A stretch of DNA of 64,000 bases, taken from NCBI GenBank assembly GCA_965656715.1, contig CBFHLR010000013.1, positions 15,076 to 79,075 on the forward strand, given 5' to 3'. The notes beneath the pieces were generated by a model that saw nothing but the letters and a program-made list of their open reading frames with translations, did not search any database and was not told the origin of the DNA. This document shows, one piece after another, positions 12,860 to 21,143 of the stretch; position 1 is the first letter of the stretch; every line of letters starts with the position of its first letter. This DNA is from Coraliomargarita sp965656715. Its GTDB lineage: Bacteria; Verrucomicrobiota; Verrucomicrobiia; Opitutales; Coraliomargaritaceae. The position numbers and the translations under genes are program-made.

Positions 12860-15163
12860 ATGTTTTCAAATGGCTTTTATTCTTTCACTGGCCTCGTCGC
12901 GTCGGTGATCGCACTCAACGCGACTGAACTGGTGCAGACCTTTGGTATTGGTTTAGAGCCGTCGCATCCCCAAGGCATTCATCGAGGGCAAATCCATGGA
13001 ACGCTGTCCGGAAATGGTGAGACAACAGTCTTCAGCTATACTACTAACAATCCACTTTACGGGAAGAATGCAATTTATACTGAAGGCGGCGGTTTGATTG
13101 AGTGTGATGGCGAATTTGGGGCACCGAGATGGGCAGATGCGAGTCTCTCATTCGATGGGCAGCGCTTCGTTTCCTTAAATACGAGCCCGTTTATCGAAAA
13201 TCCAGGCCTTGAAGTATACGAGGTCAGAGCAACTGGAGGAGCCGAGCTGATTGACTGGATTCCGCAACAGGAATTTCCCGGTGATTTTGGGGATGTCTTT
13301 GCGCCTGAATTTGCGATTTCCGGTCGGGATGCTTCACCCTTTGCGTTGGTAGACGTTGTGTTTGATGAGGCGAATGGAGATTTACTGGTATATAATGGTG
13401 ATTCGTTCGAGGCGGTAGGTTCTTTGAAGGACGAATTCGATACTTCACTGACCTCTTACAGATTATACGAAGGTGGTGGAGAAGAGAACACGATTTATTT
13501 TACTAAAGGGACCGTTACGGATCCGAATGCGCCTCAAGCACCTGAAGTAGTCTTTGCTTACGACGGCGAGACATTGACAGAATCGAGTATTGATCGTTCA
13601 GGGCTGAGTCATTCGGGTTACTTATCGGATTTTCCGATAAGTCCCAATGGTCGTTTTGTGCTCTTTGAAATTGTTGATCTGAGTGTTCCACATATTTTTT
13701 CGTTGGCTCTCTATGACCAGCAATCTGAGTCATTTACTGAGTTTATTCCTGGGAGTTTGGGTGATAGCCTTCCCTTTTATTTGGATTTCCGTCCAAGTAG
13801 TAATGGTATGGTTTTTGCCACAACATATGTTGCGACCGAGAATACGAATTTTGGTCAAACAATATCCGTGGTATTTGCTCCAGATGGGCAGGTCCAAACA
13901 TTGAGCGATTATATACGTGACAGGTTGCCGACCATTGGTGAGGGAATTACTGCTGATACCTTGGATGCGATCGAAATTTACGAAGTCTTGGATTTTTCGG
14001 ACGATGGGCTTCGTTTGTTAGTGACTGGTCAGGATACGGATGGAGGCTATGATGCCTTTCTGATCGATCTGCTCACCGGTAGTTTTCTATCGGCACGACA
14101 ACTGGGGCTCATCCAGAACGAGGATTTGGTGGCGATGATTGAGTCGGGTTCCACTTCGAAAGAGTTGATAGGCCTATTTCGAGGGGGCCGTGATGCACAG
14201 ATCGCTGAGTTCGGGCGTGGGCTTTCAAGTATTTTGCCTGCGGCATCCTCCAGTGTTATGAGCAATGCGCTGAACCACACCTTCAACTTGAATTCGCGTT
14301 TCGATATGCTGCATCGGGAATCATTCGCTAGGCAGCAGCGTGGTCGCGATAAAAATGGTTGGAGTGGTTATGCCTATTCGACCGCTGTGATTCGTGATTA
14401 TGAGAGCAATGTCTCGGATGTTCGTGGAGACATCGAAAGCTACGGCGGCATGCTTGTGGTCGATTACAAGTTTTCTGACAGCTTGTATGTTGGGACTGGT
14501 CTTGGGCTTAAGACGGATGAAGGTGATTTTAATAGCGGTGGGGAGCTGAACTCAGATACTTATTCCGCAAGCCTTTACGCCTCATCTAGGTTTATCGACC
14601 ACCTGTATCTGGATGCGCTGATACAGTATGCAGATGTGGAGATGGAGAGTGAGCGACAGTCTTTGGACGTGCTAAGAGCCAAACCAGAGGCGACTGCTTA
14701 CGGCTCCGAAATTCGTGCATCCTACTATTTTGAGAAGGAGGGGTTTACCGTGGCTCCGAAGTTGTCGATCTCTTATAATTACCTCGATTTTGACGCCTAT
14801 TCTGAAACGGGTGGGCTCTCTGCTGCCAGCGTTGAGAATTTTAGTGTAGAATCTCTACGAGCCAGTTTAGGAGTGCAGGCTCAGCATTGGTTCACTTTCC
14901 TAGAAAGGCCGTTGATCGGAAATCTGCAGCTTGATTGGAATCACGAGTTTTTCGATGAAGGCGAAACCATTTACGCATCCATCGAAGGAACCAGCTTTAA
15001 AACAGAGACAGATGATCCCGATTCTGACAGCGGACTCATTTCAATCGGCTTCAACTACCTGTTAACCGATCAAATTGATCTCTACGGCGAATACAGTAAG
15101 AATTTCGGAGAAAGTTTGAACGACGATCATGTGATACGCCTGGGTGTCAGTTGTTTATTTTGA
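12860..15163 (+). CDS. autotransporter-like outer-membrane protein
   Basis: 767 residues. The N-terminus, MFSNGFYSFTGLVASVIALNATELVQ, is a likely signal. Residues 30-470 form a beta-rich passenger, probably propeller-like, with repeated strand pairs such as SPNGRFVLFEI and FSDDGLRLLVTGQD. Residues 500-767 are a typical 12-strand autotransporter barrel: GWSGYAYS, GTGLGLKTDEG, YSASLYASSRF, EIRASYYFEKEG and LISIGFNYLLTDQIDLYGEYS. The chain ends in Phe (RLGVSCLF), as outer-membrane barrels do. The passenger is probably displayed at the surface; its ligand or substrate is unknown. The secreted unknown follows after 20 bases. Confidence 0.75.
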   Translation: MFSNGFYSFTGLVASVIALNATELVQTFGIGLEPSHPQGIHRGQIHGTLSGNGETTVFSYTTNNPLYGKNAIYTEGGGLIECDGEFGAPRWADASLSFDGQRFVSLNTSPFIENPGLEVYEVRATGGAELIDWIPQQEFPGDFGDVFAPEFAISGRDASPFALVDVVFDEANGDLLVYNGDSFEAVGSLKDEFDTSLTSYRLYEGGGEENTIYFTKGTVTDPNAPQAPEVVFAYDGETLTESSIDRSGLSHSGYLSDFPISPNGRFVLFEIVDLSVPHIFSLALYDQQSESFTEFIPGSLGDSLPFYLDFRPSSNGMVFATTYVATENTNFGQTISVVFAPDGQVQTLSDYIRDRLPTIGEGITADTLDAIEIYEVLDFSDDGLRLLVTGQDTDGGYDAFLIDLLTGSFLSARQLGLIQNEDLVAMIESGSTSKELIGLFRGGRDAQIAEFGRGLSSILPAASSSVMSNALNHTFNLNSRFDMLHRESFARQQRGRDKNGWSGYAYSTAVIRDYESNVSDVRGDIESYGGMLVVDYKFSDSLYVGTGLGLKTDEGDFNSGGELNSDTYSASLYASSRFIDHLYLDALIQYADVEMESERQSLDVLRAKPEATAYGSEIRASYYFEKEGFTVAPKLSISYNYLDFDAYSETGGLSAASVENFSVESLRASLGVQAQHWFTFLERPLIGNLQLDWNHEFFDEGETIYASIEGTSFKTETDDPDSDSGLISIGFNYLLTDQIDLYGEYSKNFGESLNDDHVIRLGVSCLF

Positions 15164-15183
15164 TCTAGCCAAAATGGGCATGC

Positions 15184-16101
15184 ATGCTTCGACTAGCGGG
15201 AATGATTCGAATCGTGCACCTCGCTTTTCTCTGTGTTTGCTGCGGTAGCTTGTTTGGGGCAACCAAATGGTCACCGTCGGCATGGGATTTAGAGACCTAC
15301 TTCAACGCGTCGCCCTATGTGTTTGTGGGGAAGTTGGAGTCCATCGAGGTGTTGCCTGAAGTGAAGACCGGAGTGATGGGAATCGAGGCGACCCAACTCA
15401 CGGAGACGAATCCAGCTCAGGAGGAAATCATTTGGCGAAACGTCCGGTTGTATACCTTTCGTGTCATTCAGTCATTTAAAGGTGAATTGGCTGGTCAAAT
15501 CGAAGTGTATGCCCCCGAGGCAGGATCGCAATGGTCCTACTTTAGGACTGAGATTGGAGATGTCTTTGTGAGTAAGGCTGCAGATCCGGATCCATATGCG
15601 GTGAAGCTGTCGGTCGGAGAGCAAGGGCTGTTTTTTGTGAATGCTTTCAATGGTTCAACCTTGCCTGTGTTAATTGCGCTGCGATCGGAAGCGCAGGCCG
15701 AGCGTGGCATCCGGATTCTGGGCACGTATAAGCAAACGGCTGGAGTCGAATTGTCTGCGGTGATTGAGTTGGACGATACGGTGCAAGCGGCAACGGCCGA
15801 ACAGCAGAGTAGTCAACTCGCTGCATTGGAAAAACGCTATTTCAAGATCCTGATGATCTCGAACCTACAGGAACGCCGTTCTGCATTGGAACGCTTCATT
15901 GCAGAGATGGGATACGACGGGCTCTGGTCTAGGGAAAGTTTTCAGGCCAACTATCAGGACAGTTTTGGTATGGTGGTCGAAGAGGGGCGGGTGCGTTCGG
16001 CACCGACACGTCCGGATTCCGGCCGCGAGCGCCTTTGGTATGAGTGCACGATGGAAATTGAGAAGATCGATATGATCCTCAAGGCTCGGGCGAAGAACTA
16101 G
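15184..16101 (+). CDS. secreted protein of unknown function
   Basis: 305 residues. A signal sequence ends near CGSLFGA; starts at 15184 or the ATG at 15202 are both possible. The mature part begins with a block about vulnerability to export-type stress proteins in no way diagnostic: FNASPYVFVGKLESIEV, then a beta-rich stretch YTFRVIQSFKGELAGQIEVYAPE. That opening is like the small tissue-inhibitor/NTR-fold proteins of bacteria, a weak impression only. The C-terminal third is helical and charged. It stands 20 bases after the autotransporter-like gene and 3 bases before the cupin. Confidence 0.55.
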   Translation: MLRLAGMIRIVHLAFLCVCCGSLFGATKWSPSAWDLETYFNASPYVFVGKLESIEVLPEVKTGVMGIEATQLTETNPAQEEIIWRNVRLYTFRVIQSFKGELAGQIEVYAPEAGSQWSYFRTEIGDVFVSKAADPDPYAVKLSVGEQGLFFVNAFNGSTLPVLIALRSEAQAERGIRILGTYKQTAGVELSAVIELDDTVQAATAEQQSSQLAALEKRYFKILMISNLQERRSALERFIAEMGYDGLWSRESFQANYQDSFGMVVEEGRVRSAPTRPDSGRERLWYECTMEIEKIDMILKARAKN

Positions 16102-16104
16102 CTT

Positions 16105-16488
16105 ATGATGAACGCTCAGATTGTCAGAGTCGATGAAGCCGACGAGTTTGAAACCGTCGAGCATTGTGCGATTCTGGAACTCACCAACGACGCAAGCGAC
16201 CCTGCGCTTTCGATTGCGCGTGCACGGGTTGCCGCGGGAGTGACGACGGCATGGCACAAGCTCGCAGGGGTGGTCGAACGCTACGTTATTCTATCCGGCG
16301 CGGGTTTGGTTGAAGTGGGCGATCTGGAGCCGACACGTGTTGAGCCTGGAGATGTGGTGCGCATTCCCTCTGGCGTTCGGCAACGTATCAGCAATGTCGG
16401 CGAGGGGGATTTGGTTTTTTATGCACTGTGCACGCCGCGCTTTACGCCTGAGTGTTATATTGATTTGGAGGGAGCCGATTCGCCATGA
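16105..16488 (+). CDS. small cupin-domain protein
   Basis: 127 residues forming a single cupin_2 barrel. Motif 1 is AWHKLAGVVERYVILSGAGLVEVGD with metal-ligand His and Glu, and motif 2 is VEPGDVVRIPSGVRQRISNVGEGDLVF. Small cupins bind metals and act as dioxygenases, isomerases or sensors, and the substrate cannot be predicted. It overlaps the next gene by 4 bases (ATGA), so the two are translationally coupled. Together with the heme lipoprotein this may belong to the redox block. Confidence 0.8.
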   Translation: MMNAQIVRVDEADEFETVEHCAILELTNDASDPALSIARARVAAGVTTAWHKLAGVVERYVILSGAGLVEVGDLEPTRVEPGDVVRIPSGVRQRISNVGEGDLVFYALCTPRFTPECYIDLEGADSP

Positions 16489-16928
16489 AAGCATCCATGT
16501 TGAGTATTCTGAGTGCAGCCTGCTTGTTGGTCGGCTGTGAGAAATCCCCCAAACAGAAAGCCAAAGAGGTCTTTACGGCAGCCGAGATCGAGCAGGGGCT
16601 ACAACTGTTGCCAACCTATTGTAATACCTGCCACGGGGTGGGGGATCGTGAGATGGATGAAATGTTGTCGCCAGCGTTGTGGGCAATTCGCGAATTCTAT
16701 TTGGATGCGTATCCGGAGCCTGAAGCATTCGTATCTGCGATGGTCGAGTTCATGCAGTTTCCGCGAGAAGAGAATGCTTTGATGCCGGCCGAGGTCCAGA
16801 ACTACGGCTTGATGACCACGGTGTCGTTGAGTGAGTCCGATCTGCGCGCGACGGCGATTGCGATTTACGCGGGGTATATTGAGCGCCCATACTGGTATCG
16901 CGATTACGAAAAAGTGCATAGGAAATAG
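16485..16928 (+). CDS. monoheme cytochrome c-type lipoprotein
   Basis: 147 residues. The lipoprotein signal ends in the lipobox LLVGC (Cys about residue 18). A single heme c motif, CNTCH, lies near residue 46 and is followed by a region with several Met residues that could give the sixth ligand (LMPAEVQNYGLM). It is expected to be lipid-anchored, facing the periplasm, and to carry electrons. The start overlaps the cupin stop. The NsrR-type regulator follows after 65 bases on the same strand. Confidence 0.8.
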   Translation: MKASMLSILSAACLLVGCEKSPKQKAKEVFTAAEIEQGLQLLPTYCNTCHGVGDREMDEMLSPALWAIREFYLDAYPEPEAFVSAMVEFMQFPREENALMPAEVQNYGLMTTVSLSESDLRATAIAIYAGYIERPYWYRDYEKVHRK

Positions 16929-16993
16929 TATGTGACGCGGGATTTATTTCTTGCTGGTGGGAGTGTGCTCCGAATAGTCAGCAGATGTAATCG

Positions 16994-17428
16994 ATGGAAT
17001 TGACCTCATTTACAGACTACTCGCTCCGAATCCTTATCTATCTTGCCGATGATACGGAGCGCTTGTCGTCGATTGATGAACTGTCCGAGTTCTATCAACT
17101 GTCACGGCACCATGTGGCAAAGATTGTGAAGCGCTTGGCGGATCTGGAGTATCTGGAGACGATTCGTGGTAAGAATGGTGGGCTGCGTTTGGCTAAGGAT
17201 CCTGCTGAGATTAATGTGGCGGCAGTCATTAAACAGACTGAGCCACACTTTAATTTAGTCGAATGCATGTGTGAGGGGAAGACCTCTGCCTGTGTGATTC
17301 ATGGGCATTGTCGTCTGAAAGGTGCCTTGGCCGCGGCGCGTGGTCATTTTTTTGAGCATCTGGCTAAATTCTCGCTCGCGGACGTGGCAATGAGCAAAAA
17401 TGAGTCTTCCAGTTTGGGGATTCGCTAA
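16994..17428 (+). CDS. nsrR: Rrf2-family transcriptional regulator, NsrR type
   Basis: 144 residues. The N-terminal winged helix begins MELTSFTDYSLRILIYLA, and the recognition helix is in YQLSRHHVAKIVKRL. Three cysteines in the Fe-S segment, in the ECMCEGKTSACVIHGHC region, match the NsrR pattern for a nitric-oxide-sensing cluster; an extra Cys is also present. NsrR represses NO-detoxification and nitrite-reduction genes. The downstream genes here (heme sensor, cytochromes, truncated hemoglobin, NirB-like fusion) fit that regulon. IscR or RirA assignments are less likely from the opening and Cys spacing. Confidence 0.82.
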   Translation: MELTSFTDYSLRILIYLADDTERLSSIDELSEFYQLSRHHVAKIVKRLADLEYLETIRGKNGGLRLAKDPAEINVAAVIKQTEPHFNLVECMCEGKTSACVIHGHCRLKGALAAARGHFFEHLAKFSLADVAMSKNESSSLGIR

Positions 17429-17608
17429 GTTTTGGATAAAATCGCACTGTGAATGCGATTTATGGGCCCATTTAAGGCGTTCATCTGAAGTTTTTGATTT
17501 TTTTTGGTAGTTTTGGCTCCAAAAGTTAAAAGTGGTATCTGGTATGCTATTTATGGATTCGGTTTCATTCGAAGCCATTTGAACATACTAACCTGAGAAC
17601 ACACTACC

Positions 17609-18205
17609 ATGAAGAAAGCGATATTGGCGCTACCCGCTGCCTGGATTGCCATTGCATCCATGCTGTCCTTTACGGGCTGCAACGACTCCGAAGCCACCGC
17701 CTCAAAGGGGGTTTCGTATGAAAAACTCACCGATGCTTTGCATATGGTGCTCGAAAACGACCGAACTGTTTACACCAAGAAGGTGGTGAACCGTTTGGTA
17801 AAGGAAGACAAGGTTATCAAGGCGACTGAAGAGTGGGCTGAAGATAAGACCTTGCCGCTGCCAGCACAGATGTTCCGCATGGGCGCTGAGCTCACCGCGA
17901 GTAAGGATGCCTGGTTCAGTTACTCGCTGCAATCGCTATGGCCGATTAACAAGTCGAACGCCGAAGGCCAAACTGCAGTAGAGAAAGAAGGTCTCCAATT
18001 TGTCGCCGACAACGGTGGCACTGCTCCCTTCTATGGCGAAGAGGAACTCGGTGGTAAGCAATATTTCACCGCAGTCTATGCAGACGTCGGTGTCGCTCCA
18101 GTATGCATCAGCTGCCATAATGAGCACAAGGACAGTCCAAAGACTGACTTCAAGCTCGGTGATGTGATGGGCGGCGTCGTGATCCGCATTCCAATGGATA
18201 GCTAG
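17609..18205 (+). CDS. DUF3365-type heme-binding lipoprotein
   Basis: 198 residues. The lipobox is LSFTGC (Cys about residue 24). The mature part is a helical then alpha/beta sensor fold ending in VGVAPVCISCHNEH, a heme c motif, and GDVMGGVVIRIPMD. This layout matches the DUF3365 (Tll0287-like) family, periplasmic c-heme proteins thought to sense redox state or small ligands such as NO. It is the first gene after nsrR, 180 bases away. It is followed 15 bases later by a cytochrome c lipoprotein, so it probably starts the operon. Confidence 0.8.
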   Translation: MKKAILALPAAWIAIASMLSFTGCNDSEATASKGVSYEKLTDALHMVLENDRTVYTKKVVNRLVKEDKVIKATEEWAEDKTLPLPAQMFRMGAELTASKDAWFSYSLQSLWPINKSNAEGQTAVEKEGLQFVADNGGTAPFYGEEELGGKQYFTAVYADVGVAPVCISCHNEHKDSPKTDFKLGDVMGGVVIRIPMDS

Positions 18206-18220
18206 CTTTACTGCTAAGCC

Positions 18221-18619
18221 GTGCGATCTTTTGTATACATACTGCCTATGCTTCTCCTTGTTGCAGCCTTTAGTGGTTGCGGCAAGGAGGAGTCCAAGGG
18301 CTCTGCCTCGGTTGCGGCTCAGCCCTTTGATCCGATGGCACTGGAATTGTCCGATCCTCATTTAATTGAGGGCCGGACGACTTGGGTTGCCACTTGTGGT
18401 CAGTGCCACGTGCGTGGTCTTGGTGGTGCGCCGATCATTGCAGATAAAGCTGCGTGGGCGCCGCGTATCGCCAAGGGCAAAGAGACGCTCTATGATCACG
18501 CGATTAACGGCTTTTCGGGGCCACAGATGAATGAGATGCCGCCGAAGGGCGGCTTTACTGAACTAACTGATGAAGAGGTGAAGCGAGCGGTCGATTTTGT
18601 GATCTTCGCAAGCCAATGA
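18221..18619 (+). CDS. cytochrome c5-like lipoprotein
   Basis: 132 residues from a GTG; an ATG at 18248 would give a very short signal. The lipobox is AAFSGC. One heme motif, CGQCH, is followed by the class I pattern, with MNEMPPKGGFTELTDEEVKRAVDFVI giving the Met ligand and the last helix, as in cytochrome c5. It is probably a lipid-anchored periplasmic electron carrier between the 11-heme protein or the DUF3365 protein and other partners. It lies 15 bases after that gene and 24 before the truncated hemoglobin. Confidence 0.85.
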   Translation: MRSFVYILPMLLLVAAFSGCGKEESKGSASVAAQPFDPMALELSDPHLIEGRTTWVATCGQCHVRGLGGAPIIADKAAWAPRIAKGKETLYDHAINGFSGPQMNEMPPKGGFTELTDEEVKRAVDFVIFASQ

Positions 18620-18643
18620 TTTAACTTAAAAAAACATACTATT

Positions 18644-19018
18644 ATGAGTTCTATTTACGAACGTATTGGAGGTGAGCCTGCCATTGATGCAGCTGTTGAT
18701 CTGTTTTATGTCAAAGTGTTGGCGGACGACCGAATTAAGCATTTCTTTGACGGTATTCCGATGGACCGTATGCACGGACACCAGAAGAAATTCCTCACGA
18801 TGGCACTCGGTGGACCGAGTAACTATGACGGTCGTGGCATGGCTGCAGCGCACGCGCGTCTGGTCAATGAAATGGGCCTCAATGATACTCATTTCGATGC
18901 GGTCATCGAGAATCTCGGTGCAACGCTTACAGATCTAGGTGTGCCAGGTGACTTAATCGGTGAGGCGGCTGCGGTTGCGGAAAGCACTCGCGAACAAGTT
19001 TTGAGCCGGGCGTCCTAA
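18644..19018 (+). CDS. truncated hemoglobin, group I
   Basis: 124 residues, cytosolic. SSIYERIGGEPAIDAAVDLFYVKVLADDRIKHFF is the classic group I opening with B10 Tyr. HGHQKKFLTMALGG carries the E-helix distal region, and AAHARLVNEMGLNDTHFDAV the proximal F8 His. Group I proteins often convert NO with bound oxygen to nitrate. Next to nsrR this supports a role against nitrosative stress. It lies 24 bases after the cytochrome gene, so it is very probably cotranscribed. Confidence 0.93.
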   Translation: MSSIYERIGGEPAIDAAVDLFYVKVLADDRIKHFFDGIPMDRMHGHQKKFLTMALGGPSNYDGRGMAAAHARLVNEMGLNDTHFDAVIENLGATLTDLGVPGDLIGEAAAVAESTREQVLSRAS

Positions 19019-19055
19019 CCTGAAACGTCACGGAGCTTGTCTGAGCTGGTGGTCT

Positions 19056-19163
19056 TTGGGTCGCCAGAATGGCACTGCCATGTTCAAGGCTTGCTCCGTT
19101 GGATGTCCAGTCAGTGGTCGTTTTGACCACTTGGCTCGGGATCTGCTTAGTCGTGTCATATAG
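19056..19163 (+). CDS. possible small ORF ahead of the FAD fusion gene
   Basis: The 145-base spacer is open in one frame. It runs from a TTG at 19056 (or ATG at 19080) to a TAG that directly abuts the next ATG: 35 or 27 residues, including KACSVGCPVSGRFDHLARD with two cysteines. It contains a 7-bp dyad at 19113-19131 (AGTGGTC, GACCACT). There is no Shine-Dalgarno and no recognised family. It may be a coupled leader peptide or simply chance. Confidence 0.2.
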   Translation: MGRQNGTAMFKACSVGCPVSGRFDHLARDLLSRVI

Positions 19164-21143
19164 ATGGCTTCCCCCTCGCTAAAATCGTCCAGTGCTGAGC
19201 CCTTGCTGATCATCGGCAACGGTATGGTCAGTTGGCGGCTATGTCAGCAACTCGTTGAGCGTGGTGTGCATGAATCACGACGAATCATCGTGTTCGGCGA
19301 GGAGCCACAGGCTGCATATGATCGGGTGAATTTGACGAAGTTCTTCGAGCTCGATAGTTCTGAAGAGCTTTTGTTGGCCCCCCGTGACTGGTATGCTCGG
19401 AATGATATTACGCTACATTCTGGGAGACGTATCCTGAAATTGGATACGCAACAGAAGCTAGTCGTCGATGATGTGGGTGAGGAACATGCCTACGGAGACT
19501 GTGTGCTTGCGACTGGGAGTAGCCCATACGTTCCACCGATTGAGGGTAGCGATGCGGATAATGTTTTCGTTTATCGGACCATTGAAGATATCGAGCGTAT
19601 CAAACAAGCTGCAGAGAGTTCGAAATCGGGTGTCGTTATCGGTGGTGGCTTGTTGGGCTTGGAAGCGGCTCAGGTGCTGAAAGACTTCGGGCTGCAGACC
19701 TGTATTGTGCAGGCAGCCAATACGTTGATGAGCCGTCAGCTCAATGAGGACGGAGGTAGCTATCTGCTGCGCGAAGTTGCTGAGCTTGGCATGTCGATGC
19801 GGTTGACGACCAATACTCAGAGGATCATTCCTACGTCTGCTGGCTTAGAGTTGGAGTTCAATAAGGGCGAGCCCTTGAGCGCCGACTTGGTTGTGATTGC
19901 TACCGGTATTAAACCGCGTGATGAGCTTGCTGTAGATGCTGGATTGTCGACTGCCACTCGTGGGGGCATCATCGTCAATAATCGACTGCAGACGGACGAT
20001 CCCAATGTTTATGCGATCGGTGAGTGCGCATCGCACAAGGGTAAAGTCTACGGACTTGTTGCGCCTGGTTACGAGATGGCGGATGCGTTGGCGCAATCGC
20101 TTGCCGGGAAAAAACGTGTGCGTTATCGCGGCAGTGATGAATCCTGTCGCCTGAAGTTGCTTGGAGTCGAAGTCAGCGTTTTCGGCGACTACATGCAAGA
20201 GGGCGACTATCATGTGCATCGTGGTGAGAAGACCTATCGCTCCTTGGTGCTGAAGCGTAGTAAGTTAATCGGCGCAACGGTGATTGGGCCATGGGAACAA
20301 GCTGCCGAGATTGAGCGTGCGGTGCGTGAGCAGCGACGGGTCAGTAAGCGTCTGGTTGCAAGCTTTGAACGCACCGGAGATCTGTTTGCAGAGTTGCCTA
20401 TTGCCAATGTGTTGGAGTGGTCGGACCTGACTCTCGTCTGCAATTGCACACGCACAAATTGTGGTCAGTTAAAGCAAGCGGTCGTCGGAGGCTGTTCGAC
20501 TGTGGACGCATTGGCGCAGGCTACCGGTGCAGGATCGGTCTGTGGTTCCTGCCGCCCACAGTTGGCTCAGTTTGTTGGAGAGTCTTCGTCGAGCTTTATC
20601 GATACCGCTTCGCAACGTGGCGGTCGACTTTTAGTTGCTGCGGCAGCCTTCGCCTTGATCGCTCTGGCAGCGATTTTCTTTGTGCCTGGCTTACCCGCGG
20701 CGCAAAGCGTTCAGACTGGCTATTATGAATTCACCCGAATTTGGCAGGACTCTTTAACAAAGCAAATTACTGGCTATACGATTGCGGGCTTATCACTGCT
20801 GGCGATTCTACTCTCGGCTCGGAAGCGTTTCAGTTGGCTCAATTTGGGCAACTACGGTTTTTGGCGAGCGCTCCACTCATGGTTAGGTGTGGCCACCTTA
20901 GTCGGCGTCTTCCTCCACACTGGATTACATTTAGGCGACAATCTGAACATGTGGTTGTTGATCTGTTTCCTCGGGCTGAATCTCGCGGGTGGTTTAGCGG
21001 CGATTGCGGTTGCCGCAGAGCGACGGTTCACCGCACCACTAGGTGGACGTCTGCGTGCTTTGGCAACCAAGGCGCATATCATCTTCTTTTTGCCGTATCC
21101 GGTGCTCCTCGGTTTTCACATCGCTAAGGTCTATCTCTACTGA
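19164..21143 (+). CDS. NirB-like FAD oxidoreductase fused to BFD [2Fe-2S] and membrane heme domain
   Basis: 659 residues, three modules. Residues 10-410 are a NAD(P)H/FAD reductase like the N-terminus of nitrite reductase NirB: LLIIGNGMVSWRLC, YDRVNLTKFF, VLATGSSPYVPP, GVVIGGGLLGLEAA, VYAIGECASHKG. Residues 425-475 are a BFD-like cluster with LVCNCTRTNC and GSVCGSC. Residues 490-659 hold five or six membrane helices with histidines in ALHSWLG, FLHTGLHLG, AHIIF and GFHIAK, suited to b-type hemes. There is no siroheme domain, so it is not a nitrite reductase itself. It probably moves electrons from NAD(P)H across the membrane to the 11-heme cytochrome, whose ATG overlaps its stop (TGATG). Confidence 0.82.
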   Translation: MASPSLKSSSAEPLLIIGNGMVSWRLCQQLVERGVHESRRIIVFGEEPQAAYDRVNLTKFFELDSSEELLLAPRDWYARNDITLHSGRRILKLDTQQKLVVDDVGEEHAYGDCVLATGSSPYVPPIEGSDADNVFVYRTIEDIERIKQAAESSKSGVVIGGGLLGLEAAQVLKDFGLQTCIVQAANTLMSRQLNEDGGSYLLREVAELGMSMRLTTNTQRIIPTSAGLELEFNKGEPLSADLVVIATGIKPRDELAVDAGLSTATRGGIIVNNRLQTDDPNVYAIGECASHKGKVYGLVAPGYEMADALAQSLAGKKRVRYRGSDESCRLKLLGVEVSVFGDYMQEGDYHVHRGEKTYRSLVLKRSKLIGATVIGPWEQAAEIERAVREQRRVSKRLVASFERTGDLFAELPIANVLEWSDLTLVCNCTRTNCGQLKQAVVGGCSTVDALAQATGAGSVCGSCRPQLAQFVGESSSSFIDTASQRGGRLLVAAAAFALIALAAIFFVPGLPAAQSVQTGYYEFTRIWQDSLTKQITGYTIAGLSLLAILLSARKRFSWLNLGNYGFWRALHSWLGVATLVGVFLHTGLHLGDNLNMWLLICFLGLNLAGGLAAIAVAAERRFTAPLGGRLRALATKAHIIFFLPYPVLLGFHIAKVYLY

